This document shows, one piece after another, positions 36,820-46,057 of a stretch of DNA of 64,000 nucleotides. Source of the DNA: Pseudomonas violetae (GTDB lineage: Bacteria > Pseudomonadota > Gammaproteobacteria > Pseudomonadales > Pseudomonadaceae); the NCBI RefSeq assembly GCF_023072615.1, contig NZ_JAKNRW010000001.1, positions 1-64,000 of the forward strand, given 5' to 3'. The stretch's first letter is position 1. Every line of letters begins with the position of its first letter. The notes under the pieces are model-generated. The model saw nothing but the letters and a program-made list of their open reading frames with translations. It searched no databases and had not been told where the DNA came from. A program made the translations under genes and the position numbers.

Positions 36820-36919
36820 AAGCCTTGCCCCCCAAAGAATTCGGCTACCTCGTTTTGGCTGTGCCTGCGCCCGGCATTCTGCAATCATTCCCAGATCTCA
36901 GAAGCCGGTGTAAACATTC

Positions 36920-38086
36920 ATGTCCTTCCCTCGCCTCCCCCTCTGCTTACTCGCTATAGCCGTGACCGGGGGCTGTGCTTCTCCACCTGAGTACACTGGA
37001 AATCCGTTCGACGAGCCGCTGGCAGTCCGATCCGATCCTGCACCCCAGCCAGCCCGCTACAGCCCTGAGCCCGTTGCCGCTGATCATCCGCGTGTTCTGG
37101 ATGCACCGGCGCGCATTGAAACCTTCGATGCCCCGGTAGAGCAGGATGTGCAGATCTTCGCGCTTGGGGAAGCTCCTACCTCAATCGTCTCGGTTCCTGA
37201 GCCGTCGGATGATGACGTGAGCTCCCATGGCCAGATCGGTGATGCGGGTGGTGGAGGTGAAGCTGTGGATATACTGCAGGAGGCCCGCCGTGTAGGAGCC
37301 ACTGGCGACGTAGATGGGCAGATTTCTCTGCTTGAGCAGGCGGGCTCCCGAGGGAACACCGAGGCCTTCTATGACCTTGCCAAAATCTACCTGACTGGTG
37401 CTGGTGTTAAGAAGGATCCTGATGCCGCGGTAGGCTATTTGAACGCCGCCATGGGGCTTGGGAATTCTGAGGCGACCCGGGTCCTCGGTTGGCTGTATGT
37501 GATGGGGACCGGCGTCGGAAAGGACGTTTCATATGGCTCAATGCTGCTCGCGAAAGCTGCGGAAACCAGTGTCCGGGCTCAGCGGGAATTTGGAATGGCA
37601 CTGACTAACCAACGATTACCCCATCTTAATGACATGGAGCGGGGACTCGATTATCTGCGGACTGCCTCTGCTGCTGGTGATGCCGATGCTTCGAGGGCTT
37701 ATACAACGGCTTTTAGCCCACGATCTGTACCGCCGGGAGCCGCGATTGCCATCGATGTACCAAGCGCTCCTAGCCCGCGTGGAGACGCCACGCTGCAAAG
37801 GGAGACCGTTCAAAATGGTGGGCTGAGTCTCGAGGAGCGTGGTAGAAGTGGTGATCTGGAGGCGGTCTATCAGTATGCGCTCAACGTATCGCTAGGCCGC
37901 ATCCGCACCGGTGGTGACCCACAGTTCACGGCCTATTGCTGGTATTCGGTTGCGGCTGCACGAGGATATGGCCCAGCTCTAGAAGAAGTAAAGTCACTTG
38001 CAGGTGTCAAAACACTCGCAGAGAAGCAGTCCCCGGGGCGAATGTCTGCGTGCATTGCTGAGTTGAATGCATCGATCGATGGCTAA
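36920..38086 (+). CDS. Lipoprotein with Sel1-like repeats
   Basis: The 388-residue protein has a lipobox V-T-G-G-C at about 15-19 and a disordered Pro/Asp-rich linker (to about 110). Sel1/TPR-like repeats follow: YDLAKIYLTGAGVKKDPDAAV and VLGWLYVMGTGVGKD, each 36 residues, then weaker ones. A second module at the C-terminus starts EAVYQYALNVSLG. Sel1 lipoproteins act as protein-binding scaffolds in the envelope. It is convergent with the next gene. Confidence 0.75.
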   Translation: MSFPRLPLCLLAIAVTGGCASPPEYTGNPFDEPLAVRSDPAPQPARYSPEPVAADHPRVLDAPARIETFDAPVEQDVQIFALGEAPTSIVSVPEPSDDDVSSHGQIGDAGGGGEAVDILQEARRVGATGDVDGQISLLEQAGSRGNTEAFYDLAKIYLTGAGVKKDPDAAVGYLNAAMGLGNSEATRVLGWLYVMGTGVGKDVSYGSMLLAKAAETSVRAQREFGMALTNQRLPHLNDMERGLDYLRTASAAGDADASRAYTTAFSPRSVPPGAAIAIDVPSAPSPRGDATLQRETVQNGGLSLEERGRSGDLEAVYQYALNVSLGRIRTGGDPQFTAYCWYSVAAARGYGPALEEVKSLAGVKTLAEKQSPGRMSACIAELNASIDG

Positions 38087-38388
38087 TCATCGGTGGCAGC
38101 AGCGGCGAGACCGGTCACGGTGATCTCAAAGCCGACCCCCGGCGCCGCCAGGACGCGGACAAAGCCGACACTTTCCAGCCGGCGCAGGTGCCGCCCCCCA
38201 AGCAACGATTTGCGCGTCCCGTCGAGGGACTGATCAAGGGCACCTCCTAGGTCGGCGGGGGCGGCTACACGGCCACCCATGTGCGCAAGGGCCTTGAGAG
38301 CCACGATATCCCTGTCCGAAATCACGATATTTGCTGGGCCTCGAGAGAAGCTATGGTGTTCCAGCAATGGGGTTTTCGAATGTTTCAT
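38083..38388 (-). CDS. Hypothetical protein, possible winged-helix
   Basis: About 101 residues from the ATG at 38388, basic, with HMGGRVAAPADLG, a helix, then LRRLESVGFVRVLAAPGVGFEITVT. The pattern is like a MarR-type winged helix (helix, helix, wing), so a small DNA-binding protein is possible. It overlaps the end of the Sel1 gene by 4 bases on the other strand. Confidence 0.5.
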   Translation of the reverse strand: MKHSKTPLLEHHSFSRGPANIVISDRDIVALKALAHMGGRVAAPADLGGALDQSLDGTRKSLLGGRHLRRLESVGFVRVLAAPGVGFEITVTGLAAAATDD

Positions 38389-38589
38389 AACTGCTTCTGC
38401 TCGACGTGTCTGTGCAGCTTTATACATTGCCTAAAAAGAGACAAGTCATTCTGCCCCTTCGGAATTTTCCCATTGCCGTTATGTTGGTGGAAGTAAAAAA
38501 CCAGATGCTGTTTTGGCTAGCTATGACTTTGATTATCGGCAACCATATAGCCTGCATGGAGCAATTTCTTCTTCAAGAGGCATTCGTAA

Positions 38590-38979
38590 ATGGCTGATTC
38601 ACCACTTCGCGTCATGATCGTTGACGACTCTCCTTCGATTCGCAAGGCGGGCGAGAAAATCCTCGTTGCTGCAGGATGCCTTGTCATGCTCGCAGAAGAC
38701 GGCTTCGATTGTGCGTCGAAGATCAAAGACTTCGACCCACAACTTCTGTTCATCGACGTTCTGATGCCGCGACTGGATGGCTACCAAGTCACGCAGCTGA
38801 TCCGCCGTCATAACGAGATGAAATCAACCCCCGTCGTGATGCTTTCCTCGAAGGACGGGCTGTTCGACAAGGCAAAGGGGATGGCCGCAGGTGCAACTGA
38901 CTACCTGACAAAGCCGTTTAACCGTGAAGACCTGATCAACGCCATCGTCAAGCATGTGCCGGGCTTTTCACCGCTATAG
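38590..38979 (+). CDS. Response regulator receiver protein (CheY/PilG-like)
   Basis: The 129-residue single-domain receiver has the acidic pocket Asp12-Asp13, the phosphoacceptor Asp56 in LLFID-V-L-M-P, Ser86 and Lys108 in YLTKPF. It most resembles PilG/PilH-type CheY proteins of twitching motility, which are phosphorylated by a ChpA-like kinase and have no output domain. No kinase is encoded nearby, so it may plug into the host's chemosensory or pilus system. The ATG has AGAGG upstream. Confidence 0.85.
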   Translation: MADSPLRVMIVDDSPSIRKAGEKILVAAGCLVMLAEDGFDCASKIKDFDPQLLFIDVLMPRLDGYQVTQLIRRHNEMKSTPVVMLSSKDGLFDKAKGMAAGATDYLTKPFNREDLINAIVKHVPGFSPL

Positions 38980-39209
38980 GGCTGTGGGTGTGTGGCAGAG
39001 CCGCGTTGGGGTACCGGCCTGGCCCCCAAGGCTTTTGTTACCCCCTCCACCCCCTCCTATACCCGCTCCAAAAAAGATTTTCTCTGCGTGTGGGGCCCGC
39101 GGCCTTGAAATTGCCAATTCTCTCGTTATCACGGTTCTAGCAGGCAACATTGCCTGCGCCACTGGAGCCGATAGCGACTCCTCATTGATGATCGTTTCGG
39201 GAGAATTCC

Positions 39210-39656
39210 ATGACTGAACCACTGCTTCGCATCGCCTACTTCGCGATTGGCATCTACACCTTCGCAAGCGCACTCCTCACTTGCACCATTCTCGGCCGAT
39301 CGCAAGATCCCTCTGCGGTTGAACTCCTCAGCGTCGGGAGCATTTGGGTGTCGTTCGTGGCCTTTGTGCTGATAGTGACTTGGGCTTCTAAAGTCGCAGC
39401 CGCACGGCCTGGGCAAAAGCTTGCCGAATCCTTGTTGCGGGTATCTTTTCTGACGATGGGCCTATTCTTCGGTACCTGCGCTGTGGCCAGTACAATGGCA
39501 CTCACCGCCCCCCAATCGGCTATGCAAGAGTGGTTTTGCGTCGGCGGCCTGTGGTTTGCGTTCCTCACATTTTGTGGAGTGATGGCAATGGCCAGTAAAG
39601 CCCGCGCAACGAACGGTACCGGTGCTCTTGATGCAGGACCCGCACCTAGCGCATAA
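39210..39656 (+). CDS. Four-helix membrane protein with internal duplication
   Basis: The 148-residue protein has four hydrophobic helices in two similar halves. LLRIAYFAIGIYTFASALL ... GSIWVSFVAFVLIVTWASK is repeated as LLRVSFLTMGLFFGTCAVA ... GGLWFAFLTFCGVMAMASK. It ends in a short Gly/Ala tail. Probably an inner-membrane protein of unknown role. ATG at 39210 after GGGAGAATTCC. Confidence 0.65.
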   Translation: MTEPLLRIAYFAIGIYTFASALLTCTILGRSQDPSAVELLSVGSIWVSFVAFVLIVTWASKVAAARPGQKLAESLLRVSFLTMGLFFGTCAVASTMALTAPQSAMQEWFCVGGLWFAFLTFCGVMAMASKARATNGTGALDAGPAPSA

Positions 39657-39751
39657 GCCCCACACGACGAACTGTTGATAGTTCTGACCCTCTACCTAAG
39701 TCTGGATGACAGAAATTCCATCCAGACGAATACCGATCAGCCAGGTGCCCT

Positions 39752-40285
39752 TTGACCTACGACACGCTAACTATTAACGCCCCCAGCCCAGACGCCGCCT
39801 CTACTGATTACACCATCGCATCCGGCGAAGGGAGAAACGACACCTTCATCGTTGACTCCGAAATGCGCTTGTTCCGTAAACCGTATGGCGATCCCTTTAC
39901 CTACCAGTCCCGTGACGCCTCCGGCGCCTTCCGCCTAACGCGAGTCGTCGATGGCGGCGTGGTTTATTCCGCTATCAAGTTCTTCAATGGGGTTGTCGTA
40001 GACATCTGTTCTGAAGCGGCCACTTACGGGTATTGCTTTGAACCAACCTGGGAGCGGATTGAACATGTCGCGGATGGTGGAATGCATAAATGCGTTACCG
40101 AGCATGTCGGCGTTATTCACCGCGCGCAAACAGGCTCCCAGGTTGACTACGCCGATGACAAACAGCGTGTGATGGTTGCGTTAGCACTTTGTGACTCACA
40201 CCTGCTTGGAAAAACCTCGGCTGCGACTGGATGGGCGCTACTTGACCCTGAACATATCGCTGCAATTTGCAGCTGGGCTCGCTGA
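39752..40285 (+). CDS. Hypothetical protein
   Basis: The 177-residue protein is not recognised. It starts with a TTG at 39752 with CAGGTG six bases upstream. It is rich in beta segments (FRLTRVVDGGVVYSAIKFF) with Cys near 85, 94 and 115. No signal peptide. Confidence 0.55.
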   Translation: MTYDTLTINAPSPDAASTDYTIASGEGRNDTFIVDSEMRLFRKPYGDPFTYQSRDASGAFRLTRVVDGGVVYSAIKFFNGVVVDICSEAATYGYCFEPTWERIEHVADGGMHKCVTEHVGVIHRAQTGSQVDYADDKQRVMVALALCDSHLLGKTSAATGWALLDPEHIAAICSWAR

Positions 40286-40374
40286 GACGCTGTAAGGTTT
40301 CGTACCCTTCTTTTCGCTACGCCACCGACCGTTTCGCTGATAGCCTTGCCGGTATTCATAGTAAGAGGCGAGTC

Positions 40375-40803
40375 ATGGGACCAACAGTGTGCACCGATTG
40401 CAGCCCGCACGTTAACCGCGCGCTTGAAGTCCTTCGGGCTTTACCCCACGGCGCGGAGAATGGCCGTCCTTTAAACATCGGCGAGGCAGGTGATAACCCT
40501 GCGGCCGGTAGCGAATCTTCTGATCATTATCTGCGGCTGTTGCTTGAAGACGTGGCCGGTGTGGTGGGTGGGGATTTTCTGAGCAAGACGGACCCCGTGC
40601 TACTTGAGCAGTTCTGCATCATGACAGTTCATCGCGGTGAACCCGGTGGTGAGGTTCTGCAAGCGCTTATCACCACCTTTCTGAAGGCGTACGCGGATCC
40701 TGAACAAAGTGACAGCGCTGTTGGGCAGCTGCAGCAGCGGATGGCGCCCAATAAATCCGCCTTACGTTGCATCAGTTCACCCCCAGCGCCTACCAGCATT
40801 TAA
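40375..40803 (+). CDS. Hypothetical protein
   Basis: About 142 residues, not recognised. The ATG at 40375 (MGPTVCTDC) has GAGGCGAGTC before it. It contains an N-terminal C-T-D-C-S-P-H that might bind metal, then a helical central part. A shared promoter-like element for the next gene starts 40 bases after its end. Confidence 0.6.
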   Translation: MGPTVCTDCSPHVNRALEVLRALPHGAENGRPLNIGEAGDNPAAGSESSDHYLRLLLEDVAGVVGGDFLSKTDPVLLEQFCIMTVHRGEPGGEVLQALITTFLKAYADPEQSDSAVGQLQQRMAPNKSALRCISSPPAPTSI

Positions 40804-40843
40804 GCAGGTTCACAAAAACATCTAGCCCTAACCGGTCCGTAGG

Positions 40844-40876
40844 CTTCCGGCACGCTTTGGTTGCACGTCCAATAGA
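40844..40876 (+). promoter_or_regulatory. Shared promoter-like element (CTTCCGGCACG)
   Basis: CTTCCGGCACG at 40844-40854 followed by AATAGA about 16 bases later; the gene at 40900 starts 24 bases on, after AGGAG. Confidence 0.5.
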
Positions 40877-40899
40877 AAGTAATTTCTAGGAGTGTATTC

Positions 40900-41592
40900 A
40901 TGAACGCAACCACTGCTTTGCCTTCCACCCCACAGCTGGGTTTTGACTTCAACCTGCACAGCCCGCCGTCCGCTGCCGTGAACAAATGCGGCTCAACCTC
41001 AGTGTACGAATTCGACCTAAGCAACCCAACAGGGATCGCCGCCGGTGAAGCGTTGTCACGGATGATCGTTGATGACCGCGTCCTGTTCCTGGGCATGACC
41101 AACTGGCGCGCGCTGCTTGATCGAGCAATTACATCTGGCCATACGGAATTGTACCCGTCAGAGGATGGGCGCCAGGGCTTGCGAAAGCCTGGCTTCCGCT
41201 TTGGCCCTATCACCCGGATGCCTGAGCAAGGCCACGAGTACGTAAAACGGGCTGTATTAGCACTCAAATTGCAGAAGGCCTTGTCGGCCGGCGTTGCGTT
41301 GAAGTCGGTCCGCATCACGGTTTGGGAGACCATCAAGCTCGATCTCGTTGCTCGAGCATCGGGCATCCTGATTGTGGTTTATGAGGGACGCAAGGCTGCA
41401 GCATCGCTCGAGCTTGCCTTCGCCGATCTGCCCTTCACCACCGGTAGTCCTGCGAGTGACGTTAATGCTCAGACAGAATTCTTTGCGATGCGCCTGGCGG
41501 CGGTATATCCAACTGTTGAACCAGGTCGGCTGGCTGAAGCTGCTAACGCTGCATTTGCTCAAGTAACGAAAGTTCTGGATGGTCCACGATGA
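40900..41592 (+). CDS. Hypothetical protein
   Basis: The 230-residue protein is not recognised. It has good translation signals (TAGGAGTGTATTC-ATG) and a promoter-like element in front. It contains an EYVKRAVLALKLQKALSAGVAL helix and a beta-rich part (ITVWETIKLDLVARASGILIVV). It overlaps the next gene by four bases (ATGA), so they form an operon. Confidence 0.65.
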   Translation: MNATTALPSTPQLGFDFNLHSPPSAAVNKCGSTSVYEFDLSNPTGIAAGEALSRMIVDDRVLFLGMTNWRALLDRAITSGHTELYPSEDGRQGLRKPGFRFGPITRMPEQGHEYVKRAVLALKLQKALSAGVALKSVRITVWETIKLDLVARASGILIVVYEGRKAAASLELAFADLPFTTGSPASDVNAQTEFFAMRLAAVYPTVEPGRLAEAANAAFAQVTKVLDGPR

Positions 41593-42041
41593 ACAGGGCA
41601 TTCAACCGGGCTGTCATTGAGCATCTACTGGATATTCAGCACCGGGATCTCAGCGCCGGCGCAGTTACGACTCGCCTAATCCAGGCCGCCGGCGACGCGA
41701 TCGCGGACATCCTGCTCGATCACGGTTATCGCCTTGAGCGCAGTTTCCTCGACGGCCGCGATGTCGTGCACTCCTACATCAACCCGCGAACAGGCGAGGC
41801 TATCGACGACATTGGGTTTACGTTGGAGCTCATTGACGATGGGAATAGCGGAGCAAACCTGAGTGTCCTGGTGCGCACTGACGGTGCATCGCCCGGCTCG
41901 CCCGAGGGCTTTTCGGAACCAGTCCGCTCGTCCAGGAGCTGGTATTTGCCAATGAAGAATGGTGCCACTGCCAGTGACCTCTTCGCCTTATCTGCGAACC
42001 AGAAAACGCATGCCCCCTTTGAGTGGCGGGCTGCGGCCTAG
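41589..42041 (+). CDS. Hypothetical protein
   Basis: A 150-residue protein, not recognised, coupled to the preceding gene by ATGA. It begins with a helical region (AVIEHLLDIQHRDLSAGAV), then a beta part with GYRLERSFLDGRDVVHSYINP. The pair may work together. Confidence 0.6.
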   Translation: MNRAFNRAVIEHLLDIQHRDLSAGAVTTRLIQAAGDAIADILLDHGYRLERSFLDGRDVVHSYINPRTGEAIDDIGFTLELIDDGNSGANLSVLVRTDGASPGSPEGFSEPVRSSRSWYLPMKNGATASDLFALSANQKTHAPFEWRAAA

Positions 42042-42076
42042 CTTTGAAACGTGGGTCGTCACATTGGAATGCCGTA

Positions 42077-42460
42077 ATGAAAAAAAAGAAGCGCGTGGAC
42101 TTCACAGGCAATGCCCTCAAGGATGCGAGAACCAAGCTTGGTATCTCTCAACAGGAGCTTGCGGGGGAGTTCGATATCGCTCGGACGACCATAATCTCCG
42201 CTGAACGAGACACCCCTCGACCATGGATGGCTATCGCGTGCCTTGGCCTTGGAAACCTCAGATACATGGATGCCTGTGTTAAGGCTATTGATGGAGCCAG
42301 ATTCAAGGCACTTCGCGAGCAGCTTGGGCTTTCGCATGATGCTCTTGGGAAGCAGCTAGGCTTTGCGGCAAGCACTATTCTCACATGGGAGCGGACTGCG
42401 CCGCCGGCCTGGGCCCACCCTGCCTTGATCGGGCTATCGGTGCTCAGTGTGGTCGGATAG
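42077..42460 (+). CDS. Tandem XRE-type DNA-binding protein
   Basis: About 127 residues with two helix-turn-helix units of the Cro/C1 family: ALKDARTKLGISQQELAGEF (with TTIISAERD) and FKALREQLGLSHDALGKQLG (with STILTWERT). The start at 42077 (MKKKKR) is chosen for GGAATG upstream. Two XRE domains in one short chain suggest a repressor that binds a direct repeat. A terminator follows. Confidence 0.8.
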   Translation: MKKKKRVDFTGNALKDARTKLGISQQELAGEFDIARTTIISAERDTPRPWMAIACLGLGNLRYMDACVKAIDGARFKALREQLGLSHDALGKQLGFAASTILTWERTAPPAWAHPALIGLSVLSVVG

Positions 42461-42487
42461 ACCGCCAACGGCGGCCCGATGTTTGGA

Positions 42488-42513
42488 TGTGCCCTTTCGG
42501 CTGGGCATTTTTT
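42488..42513 (+). terminator. Rho-independent terminator after the XRE gene
   Basis: TGCCC-(loop)-GGGCA stem followed by TTTTTT at about 42108+400 (42508-42513). It separates the XRE unit from rdgC. Confidence 0.6.
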
Positions 42514-42564
42514 GGGGGTGCGTTATCGTTACGTCTTCCAATCAATGCCTAAGGCCTATCCGCG

Positions 42565-43485
42565 ATGTGGTTCAAAAATCTCCTTGTTTACCGACTGACC
42601 CAACCCCTCGAGCTGACTCAGGAAGCGCTCGAAACAGCGTTGCAATCGAAACCCGCGAGACTCCCGGAAAGCCAGGTCCTGTCGACTGTTGGCTTCATGT
42701 CCCCGACCAGCAAAGCCCCGGACGCACCTTTGGTGCATCAAGTTCAGAACATCTTCCTGGTTGCCCTCCGTACCTATGAGCGCATCTTGCCTGGCAGTGT
42801 GGTAAAGGACGCAGTGACTGAGAAAGTCGACGAGATAGAGGCGGAGCAACTGCGCAAGGTTTACAAGAAGGAGCGCGACCAGATCAAAGATGAAATCATC
42901 CAGAGCTTTCTCCCCCGGGCGTTTATCAAGAAGGCTACAACCTTCGCCGCACTAGATTTCGCGAACAATGTCATCTACGTGAACACTTCTAGCGCCGGCG
43001 CCGCTGAAAACCTGCTGTCGACCTTGCGCGAAGTGCTCGGCACCCTACCTGTCCGGCCGGTCACGGTGAAAATCGCACCCACCGCAACCTTTACCGACTG
43101 GGTTAGAACCGCTAAAGCTGCAGACGACTTCTACGTCCTGGACAACTGCAAGCTGAGCGACACCCACGAAGACGGTGGCGAGATAATGGTGAAGAAGCAG
43201 GACCTCACCGGCGACGATATCAAGAATTTGGTCGCATCCGGCAAGGTCGTCACTCAACTCAGCTTGGCCTACAAGGATAAAATGAGCTTTTCTATCACTG
43301 AAAAGCTTGGCCTACAGCGGATCCGGTTTGAAGATTTGCTTCAGGAACAGGCGGTCCAGGACGGCGGTGAAGACGCAAGTGGGCAATTTGACGCCTCCCT
43401 ACTTTTGCTCACCTCTACTCTTGGTGAGATGCTTCCGAGCTTACTGTCTGCACTCGGTGGCGAGGAGACTCCTCAAGGCATTTGA
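42565..43485 (+). CDS. rdgC: Recombination-associated protein RdgC
   Basis: The 306-residue protein is full length for RdgC. It shows [46 protein letters not shown] and [20 protein letters not shown]. RdgC forms a ring dimer around duplex DNA and limits RecA loading and recombination. Like other plasmid copies, it may shield plasmid DNA from host recombination or help in replication. A hairpin sits right after its stop. Confidence 0.95.
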   Translation: MWFKNLLVYRLTQPLELTQEALETALQSKPARLPESQVLSTVGFMSPTSKAPDAPLVHQVQNIFLVALRTYERILPGSVVKDAVTEKVDEIEAEQLRKVYKKERDQIKDEIIQSFLPRAFIKKATTFAALDFANNVIYVNTSSAGAAENLLSTLREVLGTLPVRPVTVKIAPTATFTDWVRTAKAADDFYVLDNCKLSDTHEDGGEIMVKKQDLTGDDIKNLVASGKVVTQLSLAYKDKMSFSITEKLGLQRIRFEDLLQEQAVQDGGEDASGQFDASLLLLTSTLGEMLPSLLSALGGEETPQGI

Positions 43486-43494
43486 CCTGAAGGG

Positions 43495-43519
43495 GGGTCC
43501 GCATCATTGATGCGGACCC
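43495..43519. repeat. Long palindrome between rdgC and the next gene
   Basis: Arms of 12 bp (GGGTCCGCATCA / TGATGCGGACCC) with a 1-base centre. It lacks a T run, so it may be an operator or an RNA hairpin that stops read-through from rdgC. The ribosome binding site of the next gene (GGTGAG) follows directly. Confidence 0.55.
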
Positions 43520-43531
43520 TTGGTGAGACCC

Positions 43532-43777
43532 ATGACGAACGTTGATCGATTCATTACCACCTCAATGCGTACCGACGCACTCCCTGACAGCTTCACGCTC
43601 GAACAAGTCCGTCAGCTGGTCGGGCAGGCGCTGGAGCATTCTGTCGATAGACAGTCGGACCTCGACGAGGAACGGATAAGGAATTTGCGCACTGCTCTGC
43701 TGCAGATTGAGCAGACGACCTCCGACACCGTCGCTGCAATAGCGGCTAGACGTGCAAGGATTACCGATGACGATTGA
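43532..43777 (+). CDS. Hypothetical helical protein
   Basis: About 81 residues, all-helical (SFTLEQVRQLVGQALEHSV), not recognised. ATG at 43532 after GGTGAG. Its end overlaps the start of the next gene by 11 bases, so they are coupled. Confidence 0.6.
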   Translation: MTNVDRFITTSMRTDALPDSFTLEQVRQLVGQALEHSVDRQSDLDEERIRNLRTALLQIEQTTSDTVAAIAARRARITDDD

Positions 43778-44462
43778 TATGTTGCAACCTGACTCAATAC
43801 CCCCAACTCGAACGCTTGGCGAACTTGTCGCTGGCGCGACTACCCAACTCAAGGATCTGGCGGGCCGCTTCGCAGCTGGTCTGGCCGACTCCGGATTGCC
43901 CTGCCACGTCGACATCTTCGACGATTGGGTAAAGCTAACCGTAGGTACCGACGATGGGCTTTTGGATTTTGGACTCATGGGGCCAGAAGTATCAGGGTTG
44001 TCACCTGGTGGGCTCCCCTTACGTATTGGCGTCGAGTTGGCCTTTAATGTTCCGAGTGGCGAGCCTTTGCGTTCGAAACCGGACGTCTTCTTCTATCTGC
44101 CGACCGATTTCTCCATCGACGAGTTAATTGCTTTGGGTCGAGGCTCCTCCTCCCCAGCTCAGTTCACCGAGTTGCTGAACTTTTCGGTGAGGCACGCTAT
44201 GTCAGCACCTCGAAGTCGGTTTCCAACCGCCATTCTGCTGATGATCAGTGCACGCCTCAGCCTACATACGGCAGGTGACAAGCGGTTCGAACTCTGGACT
44301 CAGTCGCGGGGGAAGATCGATATTGTCCGACTCAAGCGTACCAGCAACCCTCATGAAGCCGCCGTCGAAGCGCAAGAGCTTGGATTCAACCCCACGGTCT
44401 ATCGCTGCCAGTCCGGGGTCTTTGTGGCATTCAAAGCTACAGAGGTAGGGATGTTTCTGTGA
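43767..44462 (+). CDS. Hypothetical protein
   Basis: About 231 residues, not recognised. The start at 43767 (MTIDML) has AAGGA upstream. It contains CHVDIFDDWVKLTVGTDDGLLDFGL and FFYLPTDFSIDELIALGRG. The C-terminal part is beta-rich. It has no signal peptide or transmembrane segment. Confidence 0.6.
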   Translation: MTIDMLQPDSIPPTRTLGELVAGATTQLKDLAGRFAAGLADSGLPCHVDIFDDWVKLTVGTDDGLLDFGLMGPEVSGLSPGGLPLRIGVELAFNVPSGEPLRSKPDVFFYLPTDFSIDELIALGRGSSSPAQFTELLNFSVRHAMSAPRSRFPTAILLMISARLSLHTAGDKRFELWTQSRGKIDIVRLKRTSNPHEAAVEAQELGFNPTVYRCQSGVFVAFKATEVGMFL

Positions 44463-44701
44463 GAAACCATTCGCAAGCTGGATGGCGGTTTTCGAATTCA
44501 ACACCGGTTCCGTAAACACCGGCTCAATCTCTCTGACGTGGTGCCGTTGGATCGCTTTTGCTCTGCGTTCGGAATTTTTTGAGGGGACTTGCAAGCGGTG
44601 AATTCGCCCAAGAATTGGCCAGGTAGGTTCTGAATAATGCCCAGGTGGTCAAGTGGGATGCTCAGGCGGCGGGCGGTTTAGTCCTGCCGCGGTAGGCACA
44701 C

Positions 44702-45097
44702 CTATCGGACAGCGCAGTATTCCTTCAGCTCGGCTTGCCTGGCCGGCGGGTAAAGCTTGGTGTCCGGAATGCTTCGCGTGATGGCTCGCTCAGTTGTCTG
44801 GGTAATTCCCGGGATCCCATTTGGCGCTTGATCAATAACGTAAACGAGCCTGACGTCATGGCAAGGTTGTTTCGTGCAACCGCCCTCGGATGTGCAGATC
44901 TTCGGAGCCTTTTCGACATACGCCTCTATCTGCCTACACTCAATTTTTGAAAACCCGCCTTTGCATTTGAAGCCCTCGAGCTTCAAATCGTTGATCAGAT
45001 TGGCGGTCGTTGGACTTGGCTCGCCGATCCATCTTGCGGAGCATCCCGCAAGGACGGCGGCCAAGGCAAGGACCAGTGCTGTGGGTTTAAGACGCAC
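44702..45097 (-). CDS. Lipoprotein with six or more cysteines
   Basis: The 131-residue exported protein begins with a GTG at 45097 and has the lipobox L-A-G-C at about 16-19. The mature part has six cysteines ([22 protein letters not shown]), probably in disulfides in the periplasm. Its start overlaps the 3' end of csrA by 11 bases, so the two are one operon. Not recognised. Confidence 0.7.
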   Translation of the reverse strand: MRLKPTALVLALAAVLAGCSARWIGEPSPTTANLINDLKLEGFKCKGGFSKIECRQIEAYVEKAPKICTSEGGCTKQPCHDVRLVYVIDQAPNGIPGITQTTERAITRSIPDTKLYPPARQAELKEYCAVR

Positions 45098-45278
45098 AGA
45101 CTGCCCTCAGGATTTCCTCTTCCTTGATGCGGCAGAAAATTTCTTCGCGGTGCACGGAGATGTTTTTGGGCGCGTTAATGCCCAACCTAACCTGTCCTCC
45201 CTGGGTTTTCAGAATGGTGACCGTGATGTCATCACCAATATTGATGGTCTCTCCGACGCTTCGGGTTAGTAGCAGCAT
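45087..45278 (-). CDS. csrA: Carbon storage regulator CsrA/RsmA homologue
   Basis: The 63-residue protein is a standard Csr[21 protein letters not shown], the [10 protein letters not shown] strand and VHREEI with the RNA-binding Arg44. CsrA dimers bind GGA motifs in mRNA leaders and control translation. Plasmid copies such as RsmQ of pQBR103 in Pseudomonas alter host metabolism and motility, so this copy could do the same. The start at 45278 follows CAGGAG; an upstream ATG is less likely. It is the first gene of an operon with the lipoprotein. Confidence 0.92.
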   Translation of the reverse strand: MLLLTRSVGETINIGDDITVTILKTQGGQVRLGINAPKNISVHREEIFCRIKEEEILRAVCAS

Positions 45279-45344
45279 GTGAACTCCTGTTTTCATGCCA
45301 GCACACTATCTGGGGATTTCTTCCAGTGCACGCGAAAATGGGGT

Positions 45345-45380
45345 CTCCAAATTCACTGAGGATCGGGTGTGAATTTGGAG
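45345..45380. repeat. Perfect 12-bp inverted repeat between csrA and the next gene
   Basis: CTCCAAATTCAC / GTGAATTTGGAG with a 12-base spacer, in the gap between divergent csrA and the plus-strand gene at 45433. It has the size of an operator for a dimeric regulator, and could also fold as a hairpin. Confidence 0.6.
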
Positions 45381-45432
45381 GGCCGTTTTTGACTCGCATC
45401 TATTTTTTCAGGCGTTATGCTCCGAAGACGTC

Positions 45433-45885
45433 ATGTTTTCGAGATGGTTTGTTGTGAAAATCCCCGTCAAAAGCACGTTTGCAGTCTGCGCTTTACTGTT
45501 ATCTCTTTCTGGAATGGTGTACCTGTTAAGGGCTCCAATCCCGGATGCTCAGGCTTCCGTTGCTGTGGCAGTCCAAGTTGAAGATGCGGACTCAGCAAGA
45601 TCCGCGATCACTGCGATGTTTGCGACTGCGCCAAACACGTTCAACCTCCCGGCAGCATCCGTTCGTCTGTCTCGGTCTCGCCTTGAAGGTTATGCCGTAT
45701 GCACTCCATCGACTGAAGCGACTGCTGCCCAGTACATCGAGGTTGCAGAACTGCTCGATAAAGTAAGTAAGCACGTTGGCGATTTCCAGCGTGTTGTCGA
45801 CGCGGTCATGGGTTCTAACACTGGTATGAGTGACTGCGATTTTCGCGTCATCAATGCGATCGCTAAGGCCGCGACCAGTGGCTGA
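45433..45885 (+). CDS. Hypothetical membrane-anchored protein
   Basis: The 150-residue protein has one hydrophobic N-terminal helix (FAVCALLLSLSGMVYLL), probably an uncleaved anchor, and a mostly helical periplasmic part (AAQYIEVAELLDKVSKHVGDF) with a C-x-F at the end. It is divergent to csrA. Not recognised. Confidence 0.55.
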   Translation: MFSRWFVVKIPVKSTFAVCALLLSLSGMVYLLRAPIPDAQASVAVAVQVEDADSARSAITAMFATAPNTFNLPAASVRLSRSRLEGYAVCTPSTEATAAQYIEVAELLDKVSKHVGDFQRVVDAVMGSNTGMSDCDFRVINAIAKAATSG

Positions 45886-46057
45886 TCGTTCAGCAATAGC
45901 TATCACGCATGCCTCTCAATCGAGCAGCTGGGGTTCCCCCATGTACGGTGTTGTGGCGGTTTGTATCAACCAGCTTTCGCAGCCGAGTTCGCTCGCTTTA
46001 GTTGCTATCGCCGCTACGATGCCTTTGTCGCATTGTGGGGCTAACGGATAAGCCTAC

